Notes under the pieces: model-generated | What the model was told of the DNA's origin: nothing | Databases searched by the model: none | What the model saw: the letters and a program-made list of their open reading frames with translations, nothing else | Program-made: the position numbers and the translations under genes | Part shown: positions 55,143 to 64,000 of the stretch, piece after piece | How the letters are laid out: each line of letters begins with the position of its first letter | Position numbering within the stretch: the first letter of the stretch is position 1 | NCBI GenBank assembly: GCA_010015745.1 | Contig: ML978175.1 | Location: forward strand, 248,001 to 312,000 | Source of the DNA: Setomelanomma holmii | Lineage: Eukaryota > Ascomycota > Dothideomycetes > Pleosporales > Phaeosphaeriaceae | Reading direction: 5' to 3' | Length of the DNA: 64,000 nt

Positions 55143-57631
55143 ATGGATGACTCCACTACCCCACAGTCGCCTCATGCAGGCAACAGTAACGCGCAGGACG
55201 AGGATGCGAAGAGCAAGAGAACACAGATCGCTTGTTTGAATTGCAGGAAGAGGAAGAGTCGGTGCTTACTGTGAGTGCTTCCCGAGCGGATATCGGCAAC
55301 TGATGAATGGGCGAGAAGACGACATTGCGACTGGCATAGGCCAGACACACCGAATAGCACAACCTGCTAGTCTTCAACGTCTTATGAGATTTGCGCAAGA
55401 CACCTTGCATTACGTTGAAGCTACCTGCGCAACGCTCACTAATTCTTTGTGACAGCGACGAAAGCGGCTCCATACCTTGCTTACGATGCAAACGCGACAA
55501 TTTGGACTGTGTGCTTGGAGGAAGCAACCGCGGCGGACGACGAGTGCGCAAAAAGCCTCGACTAGAAGAGCCCTCCTCGTCGTCGACCACGCTTCCCCCC
55601 CTGCATGCGCCTCGTACCGACGATGGCAGCTTTCATGCGCTCGGCAACTTAGGCACTTGGTCGCATGAGCTTGCAGCATCGCAGCAGTATGCTGGCGACG
55701 ACAATCATGCGACACGATCCGAATCCTCGAATACAGACGAAATGCAATTCAACAATTTGCAAAACCCATCAGACGCGTTGGGCATACTTGCGAGAGTTGC
55801 TGGGGAGTCAAGCTCAAATGAGGAGGCGTCCAACATGACCATGAATGGCAAAGCTCCTGAATGCATCAACCGATCTTCACTAGCAAGTCTGCCCAATGTT
55901 GTGTCCTTGTCCTTCTCCTACCCCTTGCTAGATCGAGGTGTGTTGACCGTGCACTCGCTCTGCCAGCTTCTGGTCCGTTTTCAACAACAGTATCACCCTT
56001 ACTATCCGGTAGCACCAGCTCATGCTTTTGACTCTTCGAGGCTGGCGGAAATGGTGACGAAAGAGAGGCATCTGCTGACTGCTCTCCTTCTGATCGGTTC
56101 AAAGGACTTGGTGGATGAACCACATATTTATGAAGCGTGTATGGAGCACATGAAGAGTTTGGTATCAGACCTGGCTGCAGGTAGTGAGGCAGACATTGAA
56201 GCTGTAGAAGCTTTACTCATACTTGCTGAATGGGCACCATATACGCAAAGAGGGTCTGGGAAAGTCGGCAAAGGAGAAGAAGACAAGGAAAGTTGGATGC
56301 ATGTGGGTCTTGCTCTTCGCATCGCATACTTCCTGGCCTTGGATAGATACTCCTTTCGCTTCGTGGATCAGGGCAAGGATCCCAATCATGACCGCAAACG
56401 ATTGATTTGGACATCTGCATACGTCTCAGACCGGCACACCAGCATCAGGATTGGAAAGGCGTTCTGGTCACGAGGTCCTGGTCCTCTGACAACGCTACGA
56501 CGCGAAGACTATCCATCTCTCATACCGAAGAATCCAAATGAGGAAGATTACGCTTCGATCTTTCAGGCTAACTTGGAACTCACACAGCTGTTCAGCAATG
56601 TACACGACACGTTGTACTCAAATCCTTCGTCAAGCTTCCGATCCCACATGAGTGGAAGTTACATCAAGTTCATCGATGACTTTCGGTCCGCAATATATGG
56701 TTGGAAAAGTGTCTGGGGCACACTCACATGCTCACCACACCTCAAAGCATGTTTACTGATGTCCTATGATTATCTGAGACTATATACAAATGCCTTCGCC
56801 TTTCAGGCCACGGTTCTTCGCGCCCTTCCTGCAGCGAGCACAGTAGCCAACCCGGCGATGGGTTCAAACTCCGGGCCTGGCTTCAGTATGCAAGCACCAC
56901 AACGCGTCTTCGCAACGAACAATGTCGGGGCAGTAGGCGACGCACGGTTTATCTACGAAGGACTTGATGCCGCGAAAGCTATTCTTACAACCGTCAACAA
57001 CTTTGTAGATCCTGAGCGCTCATTACGCTTCATGCCGTTGCGATACTACCTATACCTCGTGTACGCCGGCGTCTTTCTGTACCGCGCCCGCTGCACCGGC
57101 GTGATAAGCAGCGACGAAGACCGCGCAATCCGTGCCATGATCAATGAGACCGTCGCGCGTTTGCAGCGCAGTAGCGTTGGGTCTGGAATTGGAATACAGC
57201 ATCCTGGTAGTCGGTACTCGCAACTTCTGAAGCTCCTTTGGGCAAAGGTACCTCGCAAAGACAAGTCGTCACGCTCCTCGTTCCGACATCCAGGCACACA
57301 CATTGCTAGCAATCCCGTGGACAGCAACGGCCTCTCTCACCCTCCCATCGTCACGCCATCCACAAATCAGCAAAGTCCACAAAACAGCGCAGGCACGGGT
57401 GAGAGCCCGGCCATGACGGAGATGATGGGCGATTTTGGCTGGACCGACCTGAATGCTGTCAGTGACTTCGCAATTGGGCAAGGCCCTGGAGGGAATGGTA
57501 ATGCGGCGCAAGACGAAGCGGCGCTGTGGAATGGATTCCTGCCTCTCGATATGGGATGGAGTGCGCAGGGCTTTGGGTTCGATGGGTTAGGCGGTAATTT
57601 TGGTGAAGGCGAGTTAGGTATGTTGTTTTGA
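55143..57631 (+). CDS. Zn(II)2Cys6 transcription factor with fungal-specific TF domain (767 aa)
   Basis: Nuclear DNA-binding regulator of the Gal4 class. Two exons, 55143-55270 and 55456-57631, flank a 185 bp intron (GTGAGT donor, TGACAG acceptor) that splits the zinc cluster. The spliced cluster has all six ligands, C31, C34, C41, C51, C54 and C61 (CLNCRKRKSRC...CLRCKRDNLDC), spaced 2-6-9-2-6. It is followed by the basic linker NRGGRRVRKKP, a form I associate with ARO80-like regulators of aromatic amino-acid use; that link is weak. The middle homology region (about residues 240-530) contains GLALRIAYFLALDRYS, KRLIWTSAYVSDRHTSIRIG and RRYYLYLVYAGVFL-type helices of the fungal_trans domain. 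A Gln/Ser/Pro-rich linker and a Gly/Phe-rich acidic tail, ending EGELGMLF, could be an activation domain. Target genes cannot be told from the context. Confidence 0.9.
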
Positions 57632-58490
57632 TACGAAATCTTGAGATTTTCCTTCAAGCTCTTGAACTCTATGCTTAGTATGCAACCAAGCCTTCTCGAG
57701 CCTCGTATAATTCTGTGCCGCGCCCCAAAGCTGCATATACTGTCCACAGCGGGACTGAGTGATGAAGATTATTTAGTCGTGCTAAATCATTCAGGGCTTA
57801 GCATGATCTGCCAGCGCGGACCTAAGCCGAAATCCAGACTCCTTCCATCTTCTTTCCATCACTGTACACCTGCACTTCTGCCGGCTATTCGATCCTTGGC
57901 TGTCGTATGTGACGCGTCCGACGTTCGTCCTTCCTTTTGTCGCCATGTGCAGCCAGCCGAAGACATCGAGGCCTGGAGACACCTTAGCCAAATGGGAAGG
58001 TCCTTTGCCGAGCCCGGATCTACCACCGTTCGATCAATCAGAACTCTCCAAATCAAACAAACATCTGCATTCGAAACGCGCCTCATCAACACCTGACCAC
58101 ACCTGAGTTGCCAAGCTCAATTACATTGCCTTTTATGCGCCTACCCGTTGCGGCAGCTGAGTGGCCCTGCTTGTGAAATTCCCTGTCGATCACCACGTAG
58201 CTGCATGGGAGCTTGTCTACATCAAGGCTTATCTTGGATCGCTAAATTAAATATTTGCGGAGTACCAAGACGATGGGTGCAACTTCCTGGAGGCGACATA
58301 GCCCCGTGAGTAGTTAAGTCGCGTAGGGCAGGTAGGTGTAAGTGATTCGCTATGGAGTGCGACCTGCCGTAACAATCGGTGGGGCAGTAAGGCCTCTTCT
58401 TGGTCAACTATAAAGTGCAGGTAGGACCATGGTTCCTCCTCTCATCCTGACACCTGGTTCTCGTCTTCTCTAACTCGTTCTCTATCGGCC
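57632..58490. other. Intergenic interval, 0.86 kb
   Basis: This contains the 3' end of the Zn2Cys6 gene and the carboxypeptidase promoter, including a TATA box at 58409. Short overlapping frames on both strands are not supported. Confidence 0.4.
58409..58415 (+). promoter_or_regulatory. TATA box of the carboxypeptidase gene
   Basis: TATAAAG lies 76 bp upstream of the ATG at 58491 and is followed by a C/T-rich initiator stretch (cctcctctcatcc). The two cysteine-rich genes to the right have similarly placed TATA elements. Confidence 0.6.
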
Positions 58491-59911
58491 ATGAAGTTCC
58501 TAGGCGTTACTTTGGCCTCCTTGGGCCTCGTGTCGGCCGCCTCAATCACGAAGAAGGTTAGCTACGAGGATTGGAAAGTCTATCGTGTCAACGTCGGCTC
58601 CAATGCGGCCAAGGTCAATGATGTGGTGAGCAAGCTGCAATTGAACTTGTGGAAGGGCAGTCCATCGAGCAGCGATGTCGTCGGTAAGTGTTGGTGTATG
58701 AAGTGGTTGTGAGACATGCACTGACTTCGTGCCTTCACGTTTGGCAGACGTAATGGTTGGCCCAACCCAAGTCCAGGATTTCGAGGCATCTACCGAGGAC
58801 ATTGAAACCAAGGTCATGCACGACAATCTTGGTGCTGCTATTGCTGACGAGGACACTTTCGGCATCTATGCTGGTAATGACCCAAAGACAATGTGGAGCT
58901 GGTCAAGGCGCTAACGATCAATAGCCGGTCTCGCTCCCAACGCCACTTGGTTCAATTCTTACCATGCCATTGCGGACCACTTCCAATGGATCTCAGACCT
59001 AGCGGCTGCTTATCCTTCTAATTCCGAGGTTGTTGTGGCGGGTAAGTCTCTAGAAGGACGAGACATCAAGGGCATTCACATTTGGGGCTCTGGCGGCAAA
59101 GGATCGCAGAAGGGCGTGGTTTGGCATGGTACTGTTCATGCTAGGGAATGGATCACGACTATGGTGAGATTAAGTTACGCATTTCTTCCTCCGTATCATG
59201 ACTTACATAGTTCAGGTCGTCGAATATGCAGCTTATCAGCTTCTGACCTCGACGGATGCCACTACTGCAGCATTCAAGAACAAATACGACTTCTACGTCT
59301 TCCCGATCGTCAACCCAGATGGATTCGCCTACACCCAGTCGACAGACCGCATGTGGCGTAAGAACCGCCAGACCACTCCTTCTGCCAGCTGCGTAGGAAG
59401 AGACATCAACAGGAACTGGCCCAGCCACTGGGACCAACGTGGCGGTGCGAGCACGTCTCCCTGCGATGAGGATTACAAAGGCCCTTCTGCTGGAGATGGC
59501 GTTGAGACCAAGGTGCTGAAAGCTCAGCTCGACAGCATCGCAGCTGGAAAGGGCGTGCAGCTGTACATGGACATCCACTCATACTCGCAGCTCTGGATGT
59601 ACCCGTACGGCTATACCTGCTCTGGCACAGTTCCCAACTCTGCAAAGTACTCATCTCTCACGAGCGGCGCTATTGCAGCAGTCAAGGCAGTCCATGGTAC
59701 CACCTTCACGGGCGGACCGATCTGCAACACAATTTACCAGGTCAGCGGCGATAGCGTTGACTACGCCTTTGAGGTCGCGAAGGCAAATTATAGCATGACA
59801 GTGGAGCTGAGGGACACTGGAAACTACGGCTTTGTCTTGCCAGCAAACCAGATCCTTCCTAGTGGAGAAGAGATGTGGGCTGGATTGAGCTATTTGCTGA
59901 AGAACATGTAA
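58491..59911 (+). CDS. Secreted metallocarboxypeptidase A (peptidase family M14A, 417 aa)
   Basis: Extracellular zinc exopeptidase that removes C-terminal, usually hydrophobic, residues. Exons are 58491-58683, 58748-58873, 58925-59163 and 59216-59911 (introns 64, 51 and 52 bp), giving 417 aa. A signal peptide spans about residues 1-16 ([16 protein letters not shown]). The propeptide (about 17-110) has the activation-domain pattern, for example YRVNVGS and [11 protein letters not shown]. The catalytic domain has all expected residues: zinc ligands H178 and E181 (HAREW) and H307 (DIHSYSQ), R252 and W254 (DINRNW), Y360 (IYQVSG), and the general base E383 (TVELRDTG). The 58684 donor and the 59164 donor are both used in frame. 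It heads a run of three secreted-protein genes at the right end of the window. Confidence 0.94.
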
Positions 59912-60269
59912 CTAGCCATTGGTCAGAGAGGCAGAGGCAAGCAACCGAATGACACGTAATGAGAGCGAGAGTTTAGTCCTTCACTCAAAGACCCTTTCTT
60001 CAATGTTCCTGCAAAGACACGCTGCTGAGACGATCACCGTGAGCACAGTGTCGAAAACAGTAAGTGAGCCAAAGTTTCCATTTGAGTTGATACCATCACC
60101 GGGAATACTCAAGTTATCCCATGTGGTTGTTGACGCCTATTGCCCTAGCCAGAGCCATGGTTCAACCACTTGGCCTCCAATTACTTTATCTTTCCTTGCC
60201 GTTCCCAGGCTTTCCAGGTCAATCAGATGCCTAGCGTCTGAAGAAGCATGATCTTGATCGCACTTACCA
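59912..60269. other. Convergent intergenic region
   Basis: 358 bp between the 3' ends of the carboxypeptidase (plus) and the four-module cysteine-rich protein (minus). Nothing coding is supported. Confidence 0.4.
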
Positions 60270-61324
60270 TCAACGTGTTGCTGAAATCGTCAATGTATCC
60301 GTGATAACTGTCGGAGACGGAGGCGGAAGGCCCGAGATCGTCGAAGGCCATGGCTTCGGCTGCGGTGTCTCTGTGACCAAGGGATCGAAGAATTTGCACT
60401 CCATGCTTGGAGGACCAGGTGATATCATGTCGCGATCCTTCTCCACGACACAGTGAGTGCTCTTCTCACATGTATGCACCACCTCCACAGGCTTGCCCTG
60501 CATGCAGTTGGCGAAGACGTCGCCCCACTCGGACTCGGCGCAGAAGATCTTGGTAGTGTCGCAGATGGGCTGCTCGCCGGTGGTTGTGAGGAAGGTCGGC
60601 GTAGACTTCTGAAAAGCGGACGTGGTGCTGGAAGGAGGACTTGTGGATTTAAGTTGACAGGACACCTCGCCCATGGTCTCATTCCAGAGGCATGTCTCAT
60701 CGTACTGGCAGCGCTGGACGATCTCAGGGAAGACTTCGGACTTGCAGAAGGACAAGACGTCGCCGTCAGGACTCAAAGCACAGAAGATGTTCGGAAATTC
60801 GCACATTGGGCCGGAATCTTGAGCAGCGGAGCGAGCAATTTCTTGACGGTTACGCTTGCAGGAGAACTCGTTGCCTTCCAGGTGGCAGTAAGCGCCTAAG
60901 TTGGTCTTGTTAGTCCGCGATCCCCATGATTAGGCAACGACTTGATTACCTTTCTGACACGGGAAGACATTCTTCCACTCGCCATTCTGACACTCGATGC
61001 CCCAATAGTTGGACGCACATTGCCGCCCGCCATTGTTGCAGCCCTCGACATCGCCACGGGCGATGCGATCGGGGCGATAGCGCTGGCAAGTGAACTCGTT
61101 GCCCTCCATGACGCAGCGATAGCTTGTGTTGTGCCGGGTCAGTTTTCAGTTATATTGTAGCCATGGAAGCACTCACGTCGGAGGCAGGGGTGGACATTCT
61201 TCCAGACCCCATTCTGACATTCGATGCCATAGTAATCGGAACCACATCGTCGCTCGCCGTTCGTACAGGCAAGCGCCATTGGAAGAAGACCCAGTAGGGC
61301 GAGAACGAAGTTGAAAGCCCTCAT
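60270..61324 (-). CDS. Secreted cysteine-rich protein with four six-cysteine modules (316 aa)
   Basis: Proposed exons, in transcription order: 61324-61173, 61122-60950, 60895-60270 (introns 50 and 54 bp), giving 316 aa. A signal peptide spans about residues 1-19 (MRAFNFVLALLGLLPMALA). Four modules follow at C20-C63, C79-C121, C140-C188 and C220-C275, each with the order C-x6-C-x(8-11)-C-x(10-11)-C-x(5-6)-C-x(8-17)-C. Modules 1 and 2 share IECQNGxWKNVxPC and EGNEFxCxR; modules 3 and 4 share the IFCA...D pattern. A Ser/Thr/Pro-rich linker lies between 3 and 4 and at the C-terminus. The first intron needs the weak donor GTGCTT at 61172; the better GTGAGT at 61176 breaks the frame. Function is unknown. 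The secreted, Cys-rich, modular form resembles effector-type or surface-binding proteins. A TATA box lies at 61461-61467. Confidence 0.75.
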
Positions 61325-62169
61325 GTCAATTAATGCCTTCTGGTCGTAGAGTGTTTGTTGATGTTTAATTTCTCGTGATGTGGAAGTTGAAGTAGTTGTT
61401 GTGGTGAGTAAATGTGTGGATGAGTGACAGAAAAGTGTAGACGGATGAGGGCGAAAGGGATCTTATACGCCTAAGCAAGGCCGGCAAGACGCGGCAGAAA
61501 ATAGTCTCATGATAGCAAATGGCAGGGTGAGAGCCGCCCACGAGACTTTGGGGTCGTTTGCATCACGATAACGGGCAATCAGATATGCAGGTGCTAATGG
61601 CGCGTCTGCCCGCTTTTGAATTGCCATTGGTTCTCTCTCAGGAGCGCCGAGCTATATAGGAGATCAGAACTAATTCAGAATGGAGGGAGTGTGGCCAGGT
61701 CCTGCGAGCAGCTTCTGTAATGGTGATCATCTTTCGACCCGAAGACGGGACCCCACTGCCTCCGCTTTCGCTCGAGAGGCTAATATAGGAGCTTGTCCAT
61801 ATTCCAGAAATATCAAGTCGACCACCCCAAAAGCGTACATCTGGTCAATATCCTGGGTAATAGGTGGCATGGGTCACTGGCTCGTTCTCACGACGGCTAT
61901 GCAAAGAATGAACGAAGGTTTGATCAGATTGATGATGAATTGAGATACCTGGGGCATCACTACCGAGGTAGCATCCGTCTCCTCGATATCCAACCTATGG
62001 CGACCATCTTTGCCCAAAATCCGCCTTGTATCCGTTCGACCTAGTCTGACCTCTCAGTTCCTCTTCAAGAAGCAATTGCTTATGGTGAGTGCAAGCATCT
62101 GTTTATCGCTGCTCATTAGCTGCAGATTGTGATTTGTGATTCGCTAGACACTTACCCGACTACTCGTTT
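61325..62169. other. Intergenic interval, 0.85 kb
   Basis: This contains the promoter of the four-module gene (TATA at 61461) and the 3' end of the two-module gene. Short frames on the plus strand have no recognisable features. Confidence 0.4.
61461..61467 (-). promoter_or_regulatory. TATA box of the four-module cysteine-rich gene
   Basis: TATAAGA on the minus strand, about 137 bp upstream of the ATG at 61324. It closely matches the element in front of the two-module gene at 62795. Confidence 0.5.
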
Positions 62170-62667
62170 TTAGTTCAAGGCGGCATTGGCGTGCTTGCCC
62201 CAGGTGCAGTGTGGGGTGGGCTTTGAGACGCAGCGCTCGTATGAGCGGCAGTCCTGGAATACCTTCCAATATCCATTGGTGCACTGGAAGACCGCACCAT
62301 CCATGCCTTTGTCGTTCGCGGCGAGACACTTTAGCTCGCCCTCTTTACAGGCGACGACAGCGGGATCGGCCGCTGGTTTCTGAGGTTCGGCACGGCGACG
62401 TCGACCCCACGTACAGTGAGGGCTCGGAGTTCCGACACAGCGCTCGGATGGACGGCAGTCCTGGATCAGTTTCCAATAGCCGTTGACGCACTCGAAGACA
62501 CCTCCATCCTTGCCGTCATTGTTACCAGCAAGACACTTGATGTCGCCTTCGGCGCACATCATGCCGACGTTGTTGATGGGAGAGATCGCATCATCTCGAG
62601 GATTGGCGGAGGCGAACGCAATTGCCACAAAACCCAGAAGGGCGAGGAAACGGCTGAACTGCCTCAT
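62170..62667 (-). CDS. Secreted cysteine-rich protein with two six-cysteine modules (165 aa)
   Basis: Single-exon protein of 165 aa. A signal peptide spans about residues 1-21 (MRQFSRFLALLGFVAIAFASA). Two near-identical modules lie at C38-C85 and C107-C154 with exactly the same spacing, C-x6-C-x14-C-x10-C-x5-C-x7-C, and shared CxNGYWK, DCR..ERCV and PHCTWG. Between them sits an RRRR stretch (residues 89-92), a possible Kex2-type cleavage site that would release two single-module peptides. The module order and the start MRxFxxxLALLG also match the neighbouring four-module protein, so the two genes share an ancestor. I know no named family. A carbohydrate- or surface-binding, or effector-like, role is inference from secretion and disulphide potential. 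Confidence 0.82.
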   Translation of the reverse strand: MRQFSRFLALLGFVAIAFASANPRDDAISPINNVGMMCAEGDIKCLAGNNDGKDGGVFECVNGYWKLIQDCRPSERCVGTPSPHCTWGRRRRAEPQKPAADPAVVACKEGELKCLAANDKGMDGAVFQCTNGYWKVFQDCRSYERCVSKPTPHCTWGKHANAALN

Positions 62668-64000
62668 TCTGTTGAATTGAGAGTCTGTTCAAGCGTACTG
62701 TAGTTCTCTGCAAGTCTTGGCTGCTTACGAATTGAGAGCTGTTCAGGATAACAGGTGGAGAGCGTTATGAGAGGTGGTAGGCTGCGTGGACTTGCTTATA
62801 TGCTCAAAAGCGCGAGTGCAAACGGCAAATGGTCTGGCAGTAAAAGATGAGAGTGGCCAGTCGGGATGGCCCATGACGTTGTAAGCAAACGCGAGCAGCA
62901 AGAAATGCCTTCACCTGTCACCACTCATGTTGAAGGAGTGAGGTACATTTCATATTCAGCCACTGAGCCAACGTTGGCAACCACATTCGAATCGTGATGA
63001 CACTAATATTGTCCGAAGTGAATGAATGAGTAAACGATATACAGCGCAGGCGCTGACTAGAGTTGACTTCGTGTATACGAAACAATTTGGTAGAGCACAA
63101 AAATTGAGCGTTGGACTTGTTACTCTCCAGTGGGAAGCTGGGACGAAGAGGAATGGGCAAAGGGTCGTTCGAGATGAAGATACACGCGAGACGAAAACGA
63201 AATAGGAATGAGTAGACTGACACGGTATGACACGTTCTAGTGAGTCAGGAATGTGAGTTCTATGCAGAACTTGATTGCACTACGCTTGTGATCACCTTTC
63301 CGTCACATATGCTCCTCGCGAACAAGGAGGAAAACTGCAGGTTGTATCCTGTAGAAGACGGGGCTCTACGCCGTGGGGTAACTGGGTATCTTCGTGGTTT
63401 GAGTTCAGTACTTCTTTCAAGCGCACTGCCCAAATGTCTCTCAACGTATCGCATTGCTACAAATGTTGAGTCGTAAATTGCCTTCGCCTTACAGATCTGT
63501 GAAATCTTCGTAAGCTCCCGAGGTTGCCAGCAGACAGTGTGCATCTGTCATTGTGTAGGTTGCATCGCTGAGGTTAGTCTGCTTTTCGACTGTAAGTCTC
63601 TGAAGCGAGGAGTTTGAGATCAGATGATGAAGACATTGTGCCTGTACAAGTGCCATGTGTGGTGCACCCTTGGAGATGGGCATGCGCTACCCCGGACCCA
63701 CGTGCCGGAGGATGGTTCTCCGCATCCCAATAGGGTACTCGCCTCCAAACAATCACGACACGACATCCCTAGCTTTGCAACGGCTGCAGGTCCCGCAATA
63801 CCATGGACTTGGCTCAAGGAAATGGACCAGCGGATTTACCAGGTTTGCACTGTTCTAGAAGAGTTTATCCATGTCACGGAGTCTCTAGTTGCCTGGTTGC
63901 GCCAATCACGTCGAAGCAATATAGTCCTTGGCTGTTCCGATCGCAATATATTCCGGGAAAGCACAGATTAAGGACGAAGCGATCTAGCAGTTTCTGGCTC
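62668..64000. other. Gene-free right end of the window
   Basis: Beyond the promoter of the two-module gene I see no supportable gene. The longest frame (63624-63971, plus, about 115 codons) is matched by competing frames on the other strand and has no recognisable features, though it could be an exon of a gene extending beyond the window. Confidence 0.35.
62795..62801 (-). promoter_or_regulatory. TATA box of the two-module cysteine-rich gene
   Basis: ATATAAG on the minus strand, about 130 bp upstream of the ATG at 62667, the same element and nearly the same distance as in the four-module gene. Confidence 0.5.

Overview
The window is nuclear DNA of a filamentous ascomycete (Pezizomycotina), most likely a dothideomycete. 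The genes carry many 44-125 bp GT-AG introns, often with CTAAC/CTAAT-like branch points. The recognisable proteins are fungal: DOA10, Mdm34 of ERMES, the mitochondrial ribosomal protein mL60, TRAPP Trs20, a Zn2Cys6 regulator and a DHA2 transporter. The class-level placement is inference. There is no sign of prokaryotic, viral or organellar DNA. Exon structures below were worked out by hand from splice signals and reading-frame continuity, so each multi-exon model is a proposal. Frames were checked to close in every complete model.

Layout. 0-4.7 kb: the last exon of a gene entering from the left, an acidic nuclear-type protein on the minus strand, and mccA (leucine breakdown) on the plus strand. 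5-7.4 kb: an intact coiled-coil gene and a tandem paralogue killed by two in-frame stops. 7.4-10.3 kb: no gene seen. 10.3-13.8 kb: a five-exon regulator-like gene whose conserved domain appears twice, with a 744 bp first intron. 13.8-22.4 kb: 8.6 kb in which I can support no gene. 22.4-26.8 kb: a nuclear protein with a SUMO-interacting motif, MRPL31, and TRS20 divergent from MRPL31. 27.4-30.8 kb: two poorly resolved membrane-protein genes in tandem. 31-33.3 kb: a small ORF and a DHA2-type MFS transporter. 34.2-41.4 kb: a single-pass basic coiled-coil protein and a 1376-residue Ala/Ser-rich repeat protein (the fungal 'hoxa13-like' family, a misleading name). 42.5-47.9 kb: the ER ubiquitin ligase DOA10 and a small membrane protein. 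48-50.1 kb: a decayed gene ending in an 84 bp tandem repeat. 50.6 kb: tRNA-Val with an intron. 51-57.6 kb: an ECM15-like protein, Mdm34 and a Zn2Cys6 transcription factor. 58.5-62.7 kb: three consecutive secreted-protein genes, namely an M14A carboxypeptidase and two cysteine-rich proteins.

Most housekeeping genes sit next to each other without an obvious shared pathway, as is usual in fungi. The most interesting parts are the secreted block at the right end and the regulator gene. In the secreted block, two neighbouring genes together carry six copies of one six-cysteine module, with similar signal peptides and TATA boxes. The regulator gene has a duplicated domain and a very large upstream gap.
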